The notes: generated from the letters alone by a model not told the origin. Counted from the stretch's first letter, positions 32,927 to 42,281 are shown. The stretch: 64,000 nucleotides of DNA from Nitrososphaerota archaeon (GCA_028867785.1 JAGWFS010000006.1:62001-126000); one strand, 5' to 3'. Made by a program: numbers and translations.

Positions 32927-34027
32927 GTGTTTATGGAATTAGCAAATATGCAAGGTAAAATGCATAAATCAGTTCAAAATAGCTTCATGATGGCTTACGG
33001 AGAAAGTACCTATAATGAATCGCTTGGTAAACTTGATGCCCCCGAACTAGAAAAAATAACTGACATGTTATCAAAATCTTCTAACAATGAAGGTTTACTA
33101 GTAGATCGTTTGTTGAATATGACAGAAGACATCAGAACAAGACGCATATTCGAATCTGAAAATGAATTATACTCTGACGTATTATATTCACTCGTTGCAT
33201 CCAAAAGAAAAATTGAACAAGAATTGGATTGGACCTTGTGTTCATTTGACAAGCAGGTATTTCCACTGATTAAAAAAACACATGTGCAGCAGATTGGTAA
33301 GATTACGTCTATATCAAATCCTTCTCATTACATTACTGTTTACGATAAAGACAGTTCTGAATTAGTAAACTCGTTAAACAAACGAATCAAAGAATACATG
33401 GATGATCCTCAGTGGAAAGATAGTCATGTTCTCTCATTACTTATAAAAAATAATTCAAAAACTCATGATGCATTGTATCTAGATAGTAAATCTATTCCTG
33501 ATGCAAACGATCTAGAAAAGGTAGTGCTTATTCCAAAATATATGGAAAGTGACAAAATAACAGCAAAAAAACTAGCGGAAAAAATGAAAGTTAAGCCAAG
33601 GATGGCTATGTATTATCTAGATGCGGCAGAAATGCTTGGGGTGGTTGAACGTGAAGGTAAATCATTTAAAGCAACTGATTTTGTTAAGAAACTTGAAAAT
33701 TATTCAGAGCATGATAAGAACGAAATTATTAGACATTTGGTTAATCAATTACCTGTGGTCAAAGCCTTTTCGCGATATTTGAATTCGCTGTCTATTACCA
33801 AATTTACCACACGCGATGTTATAAGATTCTTGGAATATAGTACCGACTTATCTCCAAGTACAGCTAAGAGACGTGCCTCTACCATATTCACTTGGTTAAA
33901 CAAGAAAGAAATTCTCAAGCATGATGGAAGTTTGTCATTCAAAGATAATAATGGAATTACTCTTGAACAATTTTTTAATCAAACTGAAGGTCTAGTTGAT
34001 TTGGCTAGTAAAGAACCTAGATTATAA
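32927..34027 (+). CDS. C-terminal part of the HTH-PIN fusion, with winged-helix domains
   Basis: The frame is open from the A run at 32657 but has no ATG, GTG or TTG until GTG 32927, so the region 32667-32926 encodes protein ('FEELLQEILSNSSKEAANEI', 'VSYDVFKPLGRIYERRYQKD') that lacks its own start. This supports translation as a continuation of the HTH-PIN gene. The C-terminal half has two wHTH-like segments: 'KITAKKLAEKMKVKPRMAMYYLDAAEMLGVVERE' and 'DLSPSTAKRRASTIFTWLNKKEILK', the latter resembling a domain often found at the C-terminus of restriction- or AAA-associated proteins. Its function is unknown; DNA binding is likely. Confidence 0.65.
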   Translation: MFMELANMQGKMHKSVQNSFMMAYGESTYNESLGKLDAPELEKITDMLSKSSNNEGLLVDRLLNMTEDIRTRRIFESENELYSDVLYSLVASKRKIEQELDWTLCSFDKQVFPLIKKTHVQQIGKITSISNPSHYITVYDKDSSELVNSLNKRIKEYMDDPQWKDSHVLSLLIKNNSKTHDALYLDSKSIPDANDLEKVVLIPKYMESDKITAKKLAEKMKVKPRMAMYYLDAAEMLGVVEREGKSFKATDFVKKLENYSEHDKNEIIRHLVNQLPVVKAFSRYLNSLSITKFTTRDVIRFLEYSTDLSPSTAKRRASTIFTWLNKKEILKHDGSLSFKDNNGITLEQFFNQTEGLVDLASKEPRL

Positions 34028-34265
34028 ATTCTCCAAAGTATCAGTAAACAGATGCAAATACTTTAAGTCTACTAGTCCTTGGGCGTGGAATAACATTTGG
34101 AAAGAATGCCTGTTCTTTAATTGCATATCAACGGGTTCGCGGGGAACTTTGGCAATACTATCTGTTTTCAAGACCTTATTCTTATCAGAATGTAAACAAA
34201 TGTAAATATTTTCTTGTTGGCAATTGTTTACTTTCAAAAAAGCAGGTAATCACAGTATTTCGAAT

Positions 34266-34715
34266 CTAAGTCGTCATCGAATCGACAAATTTTATAAATT
34301 CACTTGCATGAGAACCCTTTGTTTTGTCCCACACCTTTTTGAATTTTGGAATTGTCATTATGGACTTTATCATTTCCTTTGAGCGAAACCAGAGGTCTGG
34401 CTCAAGTATTTTTGATTTGTGCATGGAATGTAAAAATTCAAACAGATCAAGAAAAGCAATTATGGTATAATATTCCTCAGGAGTGTCAACCATCCTAAAG
34501 CGTTCCAAGAAGAGCGGGCTTTCCTGTGCCATTTTGGTAAAAGATACAGTTTTTTCAAGATTCAGTCTTGTTTCCATCAGTCTAGAGTATGTCTGCTGGG
34601 CAGTCTGTATGCGTAATTCTCGTTTTACTAAACGAAATTGCCATATGGATATGGCAAGAATGGTGGACAGGATCATAACTATGATGATTGACAGGTAATC
34701 CGACAGTGATTCCAT
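34266..34715 (-). CDS. Single-TM membrane protein, cytoplasmic helical domain
   Basis: 149 residues: N-terminal TM helix ('YLSIIIVMILSTILAISIWQF') followed by a helical, mostly cytoplasmic domain ('ELRIQTAQQTYSRLMETRLNL', 'VDTPEEYYTIIAFLDLFEFLH', 'DLWFRSKEMIKSIMTIPKF'). The layout matches bacterial and archaeal DUF4760-like proteins (TM followed by a four-helix region), but this is only a resemblance. Isolated gene without an evident operon. Confidence 0.65.
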   Translation of the reverse strand: MESLSDYLSIIIVMILSTILAISIWQFRLVKRELRIQTAQQTYSRLMETRLNLEKTVSFTKMAQESPLFLERFRMVDTPEEYYTIIAFLDLFEFLHSMHKSKILEPDLWFRSKEMIKSIMTIPKFKKVWDKTKGSHASEFIKFVDSMTT

Positions 34716-34948
34716 TTTACTATTGGATTTATGTAGTGTTTTGTAATAAGTTATACCTTGACAAGTTGGTAATCAAGCCCTGACATAACAAATGATAATT
34801 CCGGCAGCAGGAAACTTAGTTCCAGCTTGACTTCCTTTCATGAACAGATCTAGTGTGGCAGTAGAACACGTTTTGTTTGATTGTGCGGACGGTTTGTTGA
34901 TTGATATTTTAGTGCTTTAGAATCATACGACAATATGTAGTACAATGG

Positions 34949-35533
34949 CTAGATCCATAGGCCGCCCAAGCCACCATAACCAAAGCCGCCGTAACCCATG
35001 CCCATACCATACATCCCCATTCCACCTCCTCCAAGCATTCCCATCATAAGCATCTGATTCATCGTAGAACCTTGTGCTTGTTGTTGGTGTACTTGTTGAT
35101 GTTCTGTCAGCTCTTCATCGGATTTGAAGAGTAGTCCGTCCAGCCGGCATATCTTCAACGAAGAATCGATCTTGTTAACTATTTGCTCCCAAAGTTTTTC
35201 CTCGAACTTGTGTGCAGAATGAACGTCAGCTGCCGCTGCTATGCCAAGTGTTGCAAGTCCCTCAATGGCTGGAATGGCCATGTCTCTTCCCCAGATACCA
35301 GCATGCAGCTGAACCTCGAATTTTCCTTTGGTACCAGCAATGACAATATCAACATCCCTGACCCTTCCCATGATTATTCTAGCCGTATTGGATTTTTTTG
35401 CATGGATATCCCAGAATCCATCCTTTGTATCCTCTGATGTGATCTTGAATTCTTGCGATTGTAAGAGTTCTTTGACATGTAAATAAACATCTTTGGGGTC
35501 AATATCCCTCTCAACGAATCCGTGTCTTCGCAA
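34949..35533 (-). CDS. Conserved-type unknown protein with a Gly/Met/Tyr-rich tail
   Basis: 194 residues. The first about 145 form an alpha/beta domain ('VYLHVKELLQSQEFKITSEDT', 'RIIMGRVRDVDIVIAGTKGKFEVQLHAGIWGRDM', 'AIPAIEGLATLGIAAAADVHS'), reminiscent of START-like or lipid-binding folds. After a Gln/His-rich linker ('LTEHQQVHQQQAQ') the last about 35 residues are nearly all Gly, Met and Tyr ending in 'GGLGGLWI'. Such tails can serve membrane association or self-assembly. It is not recognised beyond that. Confidence 0.7.
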   Translation of the reverse strand: MRRHGFVERDIDPKDVYLHVKELLQSQEFKITSEDTKDGFWDIHAKKSNTARIIMGRVRDVDIVIAGTKGKFEVQLHAGIWGRDMAIPAIEGLATLGIAAAADVHSAHKFEEKLWEQIVNKIDSSLKICRLDGLLFKSDEELTEHQQVHQQQAQGSTMNQMLMMGMLGGGGMGMYGMGMGYGGFGYGGLGGLWI

Positions 35534-35687
35534 CTCTTCTCTCCGTGCGTGTACATCGAAATATACTACTAATAAAGCCTTGACATCATTCTATTGCATT
35601 ATTCTGGACGATATATTCTGCCTAGAGCTGTTTGCAGTGCACTCCAATGCGTACATACTGATTAAATCCCGCAAAAACAATCTAGCA

Positions 35688-35858
35688 ATGACTAGGATGG
35701 CATCAAGTAACAAGCTTGAACTCTTGAATTTCTTCGGGGTCAAAAGCTCAAGAAAGCATGTGCTCATATGCCTGAGGTGCGGCTCTGACCACATCCAGCG
35801 CGATCAGAATTCCATCAAGTGTATGGACTGTGACAAGGTCATATCCATAAGATCCTAG
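35688..35858 (+). CDS. Small zinc-ribbon protein
   Basis: 56 residues from the ATG at 35688, ending with two C-x2-C pairs ('CLRCGSDHIQRD' and 'CMDCDKVISIRS'), a compact rubredoxin-like zinc ribbon after a short basic helix ('NKLELLNFFGVKSSRKHV'). Such proteins often bind nucleic acid or act as adaptors in transcription. Convergent with the PfkB gene, 9 bases between stops. Confidence 0.65.
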   Translation: MTRMASSNKLELLNFFGVKSSRKHVLICLRCGSDHIQRDQNSIKCMDCDKVISIRS

Positions 35859-35867
35859 TCTTGAAAG

Positions 35868-36869
35868 TCATCTTTTTGCAAGTGAAAGAGCTTCGTCCAT
35901 TGTAGGTGGGATTCCCCTTGGATTTGATATGTATAGAGCCGCTGCAGCATTTGCAAAGTAAAGCCTTTCACCAGAATCAAGGCCTGCCATGTATCCAATG
36001 ACATTTGCCGCGTCCCAGACATCCCCCGCCCCTGTTACAAGTATGGGCTTTGCAGGAAGAGATTCTGCAAACTCTACCTCTTTTCCATCTGTCCAGTAGG
36101 AGCCGGTTGCCGTGTGCAGGTCTATTGATACGGAGGATTTTCTTGCAAGCTCCATTACAAGGTTTTTTGTCTCGCTTGTTCCAGAGATTTTCCCAAGCTG
36201 ATATTGCGCCAATAACATGTTGCATTCATTTTCATTTATGCACAAAGAGTCCAGGCTTGGGCCAATCTTTCCAAGCGAGTCCCTGAACTCCTTTGCTCTT
36301 GTTTGAATGTCTGCCGGGTCCAGAAGGTGGAGTGCGTTTTTTGATTTTTCAAATGCAAATTTTGCAAGCTCTGTTCCCTTTTTGTTGCTTGCCCAGTTTG
36401 TTACAATTACTGCAGATGCCTTTTTCAGCGCACCCTGCTCCTTTTTTCCAATCTTTTCAGGGCCAAACTTTTCATTGTCTCCAAGATCTGACAGCATGAT
36501 ATTTACAATGTCAGTGCCGTTTTGAAACTCTAGTGCGGTGGTCCTGCCAGGCTTGCCGTCAACTATATACAGTGCTGCCCCCTTGAACTCTGAAAATGTC
36601 TCCCTTAGCAGAATAGAGCCTGCCCTGTCAGATATCGTAATGAGTGATACCGGACAGCCAAGCCTTGCAAGTGCGTATGCAACATTTGTGGCGTTTCCCC
36701 CCTTGATGTCTTTTTGCTGCACGCCGCGTATGCTTCCGCCAAGGCTGATTTTTTCCATAATCTGGCTGTAGAAGATGCCGATGTCGGGCACGGAGAGTAT
36801 CCTGTCAAGAAAAAAGTCGTTTAAAACAACAACTGGGCCTAGCTTGGTTTTTCGCAGTTTTTCTAGCAT
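35868..36869 (-). CDS. PfkB-family carbohydrate/nucleoside kinase
   Basis: 333 residues of the ribokinase fold: 'GPVVVLNDFFLDRILSVPD' N-terminus, 'IKGGNATNVAYALARLG' (substrate GGN motif), central 'SAVIVTNWASN', and the C-terminal signature 'PILVTGAGDVWDAANVIGYMAGL' with the catalytic Asp of GAGD (commonly GAGDAF). The change of the residue after GAGD to V-W and the insert after it are unusual. Substrate unknown; archaeal relatives phosphorylate ribose, nucleosides or sugars. It sits 9 bases after the thermosome gene on the same strand. Confidence 0.88.
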   Translation of the reverse strand: MLEKLRKTKLGPVVVLNDFFLDRILSVPDIGIFYSQIMEKISLGGSIRGVQQKDIKGGNATNVAYALARLGCPVSLITISDRAGSILLRETFSEFKGAALYIVDGKPGRTTALEFQNGTDIVNIMLSDLGDNEKFGPEKIGKKEQGALKKASAVIVTNWASNKKGTELAKFAFEKSKNALHLLDPADIQTRAKEFRDSLGKIGPSLDSLCINENECNMLLAQYQLGKISGTSETKNLVMELARKSSVSIDLHTATGSYWTDGKEVEFAESLPAKPILVTGAGDVWDAANVIGYMAGLDSGERLYFANAAAALYISNPRGIPPTMDEALSLAKR

Positions 36870-36878
36870 GAAAGGGTT

Positions 36879-38510
36879 CTAGCCCATTGGTGGCATTGGA
36901 GGTCCGCCTCTTCCTCCGCCCTTGCCAGATGATGCAATTACATCATCAATTCTTAGAATCATGCATGCCGCCTCTGTTGCAGATTTTATTATCTGCTCTT
37001 TTACTGCAACCGGCTCTATGATATCAAGAGAGTACATGTCAGCCACTCTGGTGTTTCGTGCGTCAATTCCGGTCCATTTCTTGCCCTGGCTTTGCTTTGC
37101 GCGAAGGGTGACCATGGTATTGATTGGATCCATTCCGGCATTTTCTGCAATTGTCAATGGAATAATTTCCAGTGCCTCTGCATATTTTTTGATTGCAAGC
37201 TGTTCCCGTCCCTCAAATCTGTCTGCCCAGTCTTTGAGGTTCGATGAAAGGAATTCTTCTGGAGCTCCTCCGCCAGCTACAACGGCTGGCTTTTCGATTA
37301 CATCTTTTACTACCATTAACGAGTCATGAAGTGACCTGTCTACCTCGTCTACAACTCTCTGTGATCCACCCCTGATGAGTACGGTGATTGCACGCGGGTT
37401 CTTGCATCCCTCGATGAAGACCCATTTTTCTGTCTCCACCTTGCGCTGCTCCACTGTTTCGGCAGTGCCAAGGTCTTTAGATGTCATGTCATCAATGTTG
37501 CTGCTGATTCTTCCGCCAGTAGCTTTTGCAAGTTTTGTCATGTCGCTTTCCTTTACGCGTCTTACTGAAAGAATTCCTTGTTTTGCAAGGTAGTGCTGTG
37601 CAATATCGTCAATTCCCTTCTGGCAGATCAATACGTTGGCACCAATCTCGTAAATCTTGTCCACCATGGACTTTAGCATCCTGTTTTCCTCCTCTAGGAA
37701 CATCTGCATCTGCGTAGGGTCGGTGATTCTGATTTCGGCGCTCATCTCGGTCTTTTCAATCTCAAGGGCGGAGTTTAGCAGTGCAATCTTTGCCTTTTCC
37801 ATCTTTGTCGGCATTCCGCTGTGTACGACTTCCTTGTCAAGAACTATACCCTTGATTAGATGTGTATTTCGAATCGAGCCTCCGGCCTTCTTTTCCACCT
37901 TGATGTTGTCAAGGTCGACCTTGTTTCCGCGCTCTTCTTTTTCCACCACCTGGAGTGTTGCGTCAACTACAAGCTTTGAGAGCATGTCGCTGTCTTCTGA
38001 GATGAGCTTTGATTCCATGCTTGTCTTTGCAACCTTTAGGAGGACTTCTCTCTCGTTTGGGCTCACAGATTTGGCAAGCTCCTGAAGCAAGGACAGTGCC
38101 TTTTCTGATGCTGCCTGGAATCCCTCAATAATTACCGTAGCGTGAACGTCTTTTTCCAACAGTTCCTCTGCCTTTGCAAGAAGCGAGCCCCCAAAGACAA
38201 CAGACGATGTTGTTCCGTCGCCTACTTCGGTGTCTACTGTTTTTGAGATCTCTACCATCATCTTTGCTGCAGGATGCTGCACGTCGATCTCCTTTAGAAT
38301 GGTAGCTCCGTCGTTTGTAATTGTAACATCCCCCAAAGAATCTACAAGCATCTTGTCCATTCCTCTCGGACCTAGGCTTGTACGTACAAGTTCAGCAACC
38401 AGTTTTGCTGCTGCAATGTTATTTTTCTGGGCATCCCGTCCCTTTTGCTGCAAGGCACTCTCCTTGAGCACCAGAACCGGGCCCTGTGGTGTTTGTTGAA
38501 TTGAAGCCAA
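36879..38510 (-). CDS. thsA: Thermosome subunit (group II chaperonin)
   Basis: 543 residues of the CCT/TCP-1 family that forms two-ring folding chambers driven by ATP. Visible: '[39 protein letters not shown]', '[21 protein letters not shown]' (P-loop-like GDGTT follows in '[12 protein letters not shown]'), '[20 protein letters not shown]' and a Gly/Pro/Met-rich tail '[15 protein letters not shown]' as usual. In thaumarchaea one or a few subunits make the complex. The intergenic region upstream is long and probably carries heat-shock control. Confidence 0.96.
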   Translation of the reverse strand: MASIQQTPQGPVLVLKESALQQKGRDAQKNNIAAAKLVAELVRTSLGPRGMDKMLVDSLGDVTITNDGATILKEIDVQHPAAKMMVEISKTVDTEVGDGTTSSVVFGGSLLAKAEELLEKDVHATVIIEGFQAASEKALSLLQELAKSVSPNEREVLLKVAKTSMESKLISEDSDMLSKLVVDATLQVVEKEERGNKVDLDNIKVEKKAGGSIRNTHLIKGIVLDKEVVHSGMPTKMEKAKIALLNSALEIEKTEMSAEIRITDPTQMQMFLEEENRMLKSMVDKIYEIGANVLICQKGIDDIAQHYLAKQGILSVRRVKESDMTKLAKATGGRISSNIDDMTSKDLGTAETVEQRKVETEKWVFIEGCKNPRAITVLIRGGSQRVVDEVDRSLHDSLMVVKDVIEKPAVVAGGGAPEEFLSSNLKDWADRFEGREQLAIKKYAEALEIIPLTIAENAGMDPINTMVTLRAKQSQGKKWTGIDARNTRVADMYSLDIIEPVAVKEQIIKSATEAACMILRIDDVIASSGKGGGRGGPPMPPMG

Positions 38511-39197
38511 AATTATTCCCTGAGATCGGTAGTCAAATTTCCCCTTTTAATAGGTTATGTCAGGCCGTCATACAGGTTATCTTGCCATGTCATTCCAAAT
38601 TACCGTCCGTTTGGATGATAACTTGGGACGGTGAAAACTCTATAGTCAAATTTATTAACTCATCTTAAAACTGCCTTTCTTCGAGAGAAAATGAGTGGTT
38701 GTGGCTTTTCTGCTTAGACTGGGATCGAAGTTGCCAATTTTGAGGCATTTTTAGGGTTTTGAGACGAGTTCACTCCAAGATATTCGCTTTTGCTGTGACC
38801 GGTAATCAACTTGTAAAAAAACCAACCCGACACTCGGTGGAATGTGGCTTTCCTTTGGAGCGGTTCCACGGTTTTGCATCTTTTGGTGCTTCTAGGTTTG
38901 CCCCCACTGACAGTTGTGAAGATTCATGTGTGTTGCCACACGCTCTCCCGTGCACAAGTGCCAGTGTTCGCGTGTCTTGCAAGAAGATCGAGCCTTCGCT
39001 CAGTCTCCGGATTCGACATGCGCATCATCACCTTTGCCGGTCGGGTTGTTCAGATAGCAACAATATGATGCGACAATCCATTGACTGTCAAACACTGCCC
39101 CTCCACTTGCGGGTTCGGTGTTTTGCATCTACTGTTGCTATCTGTAGTATAATACGTAATCATTCCATAAAAGGCTGATCCATAGGTTCTGTTAGCA
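38511..39197. other. Long intergenic region with GC-richer, hairpin-dense DNA
   Basis: 687 bases. The first about 150 hold the thermosome promoter side. From about 38690 to 39150 the base composition is richer in G+C than other gaps and several stems are visible: GTGTG-TTGC-CACAC at 38928-38941, GAGC-CTTC-GCTC at 38990-39001, GTGGAA/TTCCAC at 38837/38864, and a nested 12-bp repeat at 39051-39144. No ORF looks protein-like. A structured RNA, perhaps related to the adjoining tnpB gene, is possible. Confidence 0.4.
39051..39144. repeat. Nested inverted repeat downstream of tnpB
   Basis: Outer arms CAGATAGCAACA (39051-39062) and TGTTGCTATCTG (39133-39144) match over 12 bp; inside are AAACAC (39090) and GTGTTT (39118), flanking CCC/GGG. 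It lies 53 bases past the tnpB stop on the side where IS605-type elements carry their right end and omega RNA. Confidence 0.6.
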
Positions 39198-40367
39198 TCA
39201 TACCGAGACCAACTTGCTTCCATCTACTCCAAGGATTATCGGAATTAAGTTGTCCGAGTTCCCCTTCATCACTTCAACTGAAAGCCCTCTAGGATGGCAA
39301 AACCTACTCCACCCCTTGTGAGCAATATTCATGGATGCCACTACATCTCTGTCCATGGACCTGCCACAATTATTGCACCATAATTTGCGATGTTGAAATC
39401 TGTCCTCTTGGATTCTCTCTCCGCATATTGGACAGAGTTGGCTGGTGCGTTTTGGATCTACAAACTGTACCGGTATTCCTTCCCATGCTGCTTTATACTG
39501 TATCTGTCTTTGCAATTCGTAGAAAGACCACGAATTTAATCGTCTTCTGTATTTTCTTCCCTGACCGTTTCCCTTTCTGTACAGTTTGCGGATTCCCTTG
39601 ATCTCTTCAAGTACAATCATGGATTCTGACTCTTTGGCTTTGTTTACGATATCCTTTGATATTTTATGTAGATACTGCTGTACCCGCCTTGACTGCCTGT
39701 TTTTTCTCTGCGTAAAGAATCCATTTCGTACTCGCAAGTCATTTCTCCTAAACGATGCCCTCACAAATTGAGAGTTTTCTTTTATCGACAGCAATTTGTT
39801 GGTTTTGTACATAATGGAACTTGCAGGCGTGGACATGGTTACATTTCTTAGGTTCCTGTCTATTCCAATTACATTTTTAGGAATAATTTCCTGTACCTCT
39901 TTTCTTACTGAGAGAGATAATGAGTCTGGATTAATTGTAAATGACCTCAGTTCTACACCCTTCTCTGAGAGCTTTTGTACAGCATGTCCGTTGAGCACGA
40001 TATTGAAAAACTCTCTGTTTGCAACAGGAAATGAGAGCATCATCCCATTTATCTTGAATCCGTAACACGACACCAGAAACGGCCTTCTTACAAATGGAGA
40101 TCTTGACCTGTTGCCTTTCTTGATTGATCGTTTCATCTGTGAGAGCCGTCCACATGCCTGCGAGATGGCCGTTAGCTTGTATTTTGACTGGATATGATAG
40201 CAGTCAAGTTCATGGTAGAACGTTGAGGAAAAACGCCTCAGTGTTGATACGTTGCTTTCAAGTCCAATCCTGATGCAGTGGTTTACCATCTCTCTGAATG
40301 TGTTCATCATGGTACCAAGCTCAGGATCTGGATGATAAGACTGCTTGATGGATTTTATGGCATACAA
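39198..40367 (-). CDS. tnpB: TnpB-like RNA-guided nuclease (IS200/IS605 OrfB)
   Basis: 389 residues with the RuvC-like nuclease split motifs: Asp170 ('NVIGIDRNLRNVT'), Glu254/255 ('IVLEEIKGIRKL') and Asp341 ('SMDRDVVASMNIA'). The zinc finger lies between the second and third (CPIC at 312-315, CNNC at 331-334). All catalytic residues are in place, so the protein looks active. TnpB uses an omega RNA, usually read from its own 3' end and the adjoining element end, to cut DNA. There is no tnpA transposase nearby, so this is a stand-alone or immobile copy. The start is ATG at 40367. Confidence 0.92.
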   Translation of the reverse strand: MYAIKSIKQSYHPDPELGTMMNTFREMVNHCIRIGLESNVSTLRRFSSTFYHELDCYHIQSKYKLTAISQACGRLSQMKRSIKKGNRSRSPFVRRPFLVSCYGFKINGMMLSFPVANREFFNIVLNGHAVQKLSEKGVELRSFTINPDSLSLSVRKEVQEIIPKNVIGIDRNLRNVTMSTPASSIMYKTNKLLSIKENSQFVRASFRRNDLRVRNGFFTQRKNRQSRRVQQYLHKISKDIVNKAKESESMIVLEEIKGIRKLYRKGNGQGRKYRRRLNSWSFYELQRQIQYKAAWEGIPVQFVDPKRTSQLCPICGERIQEDRFQHRKLWCNNCGRSMDRDVVASMNIAHKGWSRFCHPRGLSVEVMKGNSDNLIPIILGVDGSKLVSV

Positions 40368-40475
40368 TTATCAAGTGAGGATCTGCATGCAAGAAAAGAA
40401 CTTGGTTATACTGTTATCGTACTGGAAATTCTGCAAACAACCGAAGAGTCAACAGAATCGATCTATATAGTACTG

Positions 40476-40496
40476 GTATCACTATATTTGTGATAC
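40476..40496. terminator. 7-bp inverted repeat at the end of ade
   Basis: GTATCAC and GTGATAC separated by TATATTT, overlapping the ade stop codon (TAG, minus strand, 40482-40484). It could be a terminator-like hairpin or mark the left border of the tnpB element. Confidence 0.35.
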
Positions 40497-42281
40497 ATTT
40501 CTGCGAGTCTGCTGATTTAGGATCTTAAGATAAGCTCTGTTTTTAACGTCAACAACCCCGCTGTACAAAATTCTGACCTCTGGCAGTGCAAGAAATGGAA
40601 GAAAGAGCGGGATCAGGTGGGGCTGTTTGAATTTGCAGCCTGATTCAACTAGCTTTTCGTCGATCTCGTTGTATTTTACTACCGCCTCCTCAAGAGGAAG
40701 TTTTGAGACAAGCCCTGCCACGGGCATTTCAAACCTGCATGTTATTTTTCCGTCTCTTGCGGCAGCCATGCCGCCCTGAGCTTTTATCAGTTCGTTTGCC
40801 ACCAGTGCCATGTCCTTCTCGCTTGAGCCAATCACTATCATGTCATTTTCGTGGAAGCTTTGCGTAGACCCAAACGCGCCAATGCTGGCACCAAGATTCT
40901 TCAAAAATCCTACACACTTTTTCCCGGTTCCATACGTCCTGTCTATTGCAGCGACCTTCCAGATGTCTTTTTCCTGCGAGGCTGCAACGTTTTCGTCCCT
41001 GACGTAGAGTTCCTCGATGTCTTTTTTTGTTATAATTTCAGTATCCATCCTGATTACGGTAGCCTGCACAGAGCTGCCCTTGCTGTGCACTAGAAAGTCC
41101 TTTTCTGCAAATTTATGTCGCACTCTTACTGTTTTTGTTATCCACTTGGAAAGCGCTGGTTTTGGACTCTTGGAGACAAGTTTTCCGTGTGCAACAAGCA
41201 GTCTTCCTCCCACGAAAACCTTGTCAGGCTTTAGCTTGTCCAGGTTGTCAAAGACCAGAATGTCTGCAAGCTTTCCTGGCGCAATTCCGCCCAGGTCGTT
41301 GCCCATTTTATAATATTCAAAGCAGTTTCTTGATGCAACAGTTATTGCATCTATTGGTTCCATGCCGATTGACACGGATTTTCTGATGCAGTGATCAATC
41401 ATGCCAAACTCTAGGAGATCTTTTGGTGTCACCCCGTCGGTGCAGAACATCAGCCTGTCAAGGTACGTCTTGTTTGACAGGACATTTGGCACTATACTCT
41501 CAAGGTCCCTTCGTATAGAGCCTTCCCTCATCATTACCCACATGCCTAGTCTCAGCCTTTCCATTACCTGATCATAATCGATTGGCTCGTGGCATGAAAA
41601 TATCCCGGATGCAATGTAGGCGTTTAGCTTCTTGTCGCTTGCACCTGCGGTGTGACCGTTTACAATCCCGCCATTTTCAAGAATATTGCTTATGTTTTGA
41701 ATCGTAATAGGGTCGTGCGTTGTAACCTTTGTCCAGGAAAACACCTCTCCCATTCCAAGAACGCCTGCAAGCTCAAATGCCTTTTTCTGCTCTGTTTTTG
41801 ATATTGTTCTTGCGTGACTGAACTTTCTGTCAACTGGTAGTCCCCCAGGTATCATTTGAAATATTCGAATTGGCAGCTCGCCGGTCATCCTGACGAACTC
41901 TCGAAATCCCCGATACCCGCAGACGCTTACGATATCAATAGGATCTGAAAATAATGCCGTAGTTCCACAAAGAAGAGCATGCCTTGCAAGCTCGGACGGC
42001 AAAATATACTGGTCTATGTGTATGTGCGAGTCTGCAAATCCTGGAGTGACAAACTTTTCTTCCAGGTCTATTATTGCGGTCTTTTCTCCTACGGTATGGG
42101 ATGCGTCCTTGCCGACATATGCAATTCTGTCTTTTAGAATGGCAATCTGCATTTGCGGTATGATCTCTCTTGAATATACGTTGACAAGCCTGCAGTTTTT
42201 CAGTACAATGTCTGACTTTTTCTCCCCCATTGCAACTTGGTTTAGGGGACCAATCATTTCTGCAAGAGAGCTTGTCTTCAC
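40482..42281 (-). CDS. ade: Adenine deaminase
   Basis: Converts adenine to hypoxanthine plus ammonia for purine salvage. 599 residues of the Ade branch of the amidohydrolase superfamily: metal His in 'VTPGFADSHIHIDQYILPSELARHALLCGTTALF', the cover loop 'GMGEVFSWTKV', 'VNGHTAGASDKKLNAYIASGIFSCHEP', Asp in 'DRLMFCTDGVTPKDLLEFGMIDH' and 'GIAPGKLADILVFD'; the C-terminal domain shows 'GSTQSFHENDMIVIG' and 'AQGGMAAARDGKI'. Full length for the family. No clear partner genes. Confidence 0.93.
   Translation of the reverse strand: MKTSSLAEMIGPLNQVAMGEKKSDIVLKNCRLVNVYSREIIPQMQIAILKDRIAYVGKDASHTVGEKTAIIDLEEKFVTPGFADSHIHIDQYILPSELARHALLCGTTALFSDPIDIVSVCGYRGFREFVRMTGELPIRIFQMIPGGLPVDRKFSHARTISKTEQKKAFELAGVLGMGEVFSWTKVTTHDPITIQNISNILENGGIVNGHTAGASDKKLNAYIASGIFSCHEPIDYDQVMERLRLGMWVMMREGSIRRDLESIVPNVLSNKTYLDRLMFCTDGVTPKDLLEFGMIDHCIRKSVSIGMEPIDAITVASRNCFEYYKMGNDLGGIAPGKLADILVFDNLDKLKPDKVFVGGRLLVAHGKLVSKSPKPALSKWITKTVRVRHKFAEKDFLVHSKGSSVQATVIRMDTEIITKKDIEELYVRDENVAASQEKDIWKVAAIDRTYGTGKKCVGFLKNLGASIGAFGSTQSFHENDMIVIGSSEKDMALVANELIKAQGGMAAARDGKITCRFEMPVAGLVSKLPLEEAVVKYNEIDEKLVESGCKFKQPHLIPLFLPFLALPEVRILYSGVVDVKNRAYLKILNQQTRRNVSQI

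Noticed and set aside
34022-34237. 71-codon minus-strand ORF after the winged-helix gene
   Set aside because: No domain, poor start, overlaps only AT-rich intergenic sequence; likely chance.
38690-39150. RNase P RNA or SRP RNA in the structured region
   Set aside because: I looked on both strands for the RNase P core (GAGGAAAGTCC-like and ACAGAA elements) and for the SRP helix 8 GGAAGG/GAGCAG core and found neither.
38759-39178. 139-codon plus-strand ORF
   Set aside because: Composition is unlike a protein (many Cys, His, Arg, Ser scattered without pattern) and it crosses several hairpins; better explained as structured non-coding DNA.
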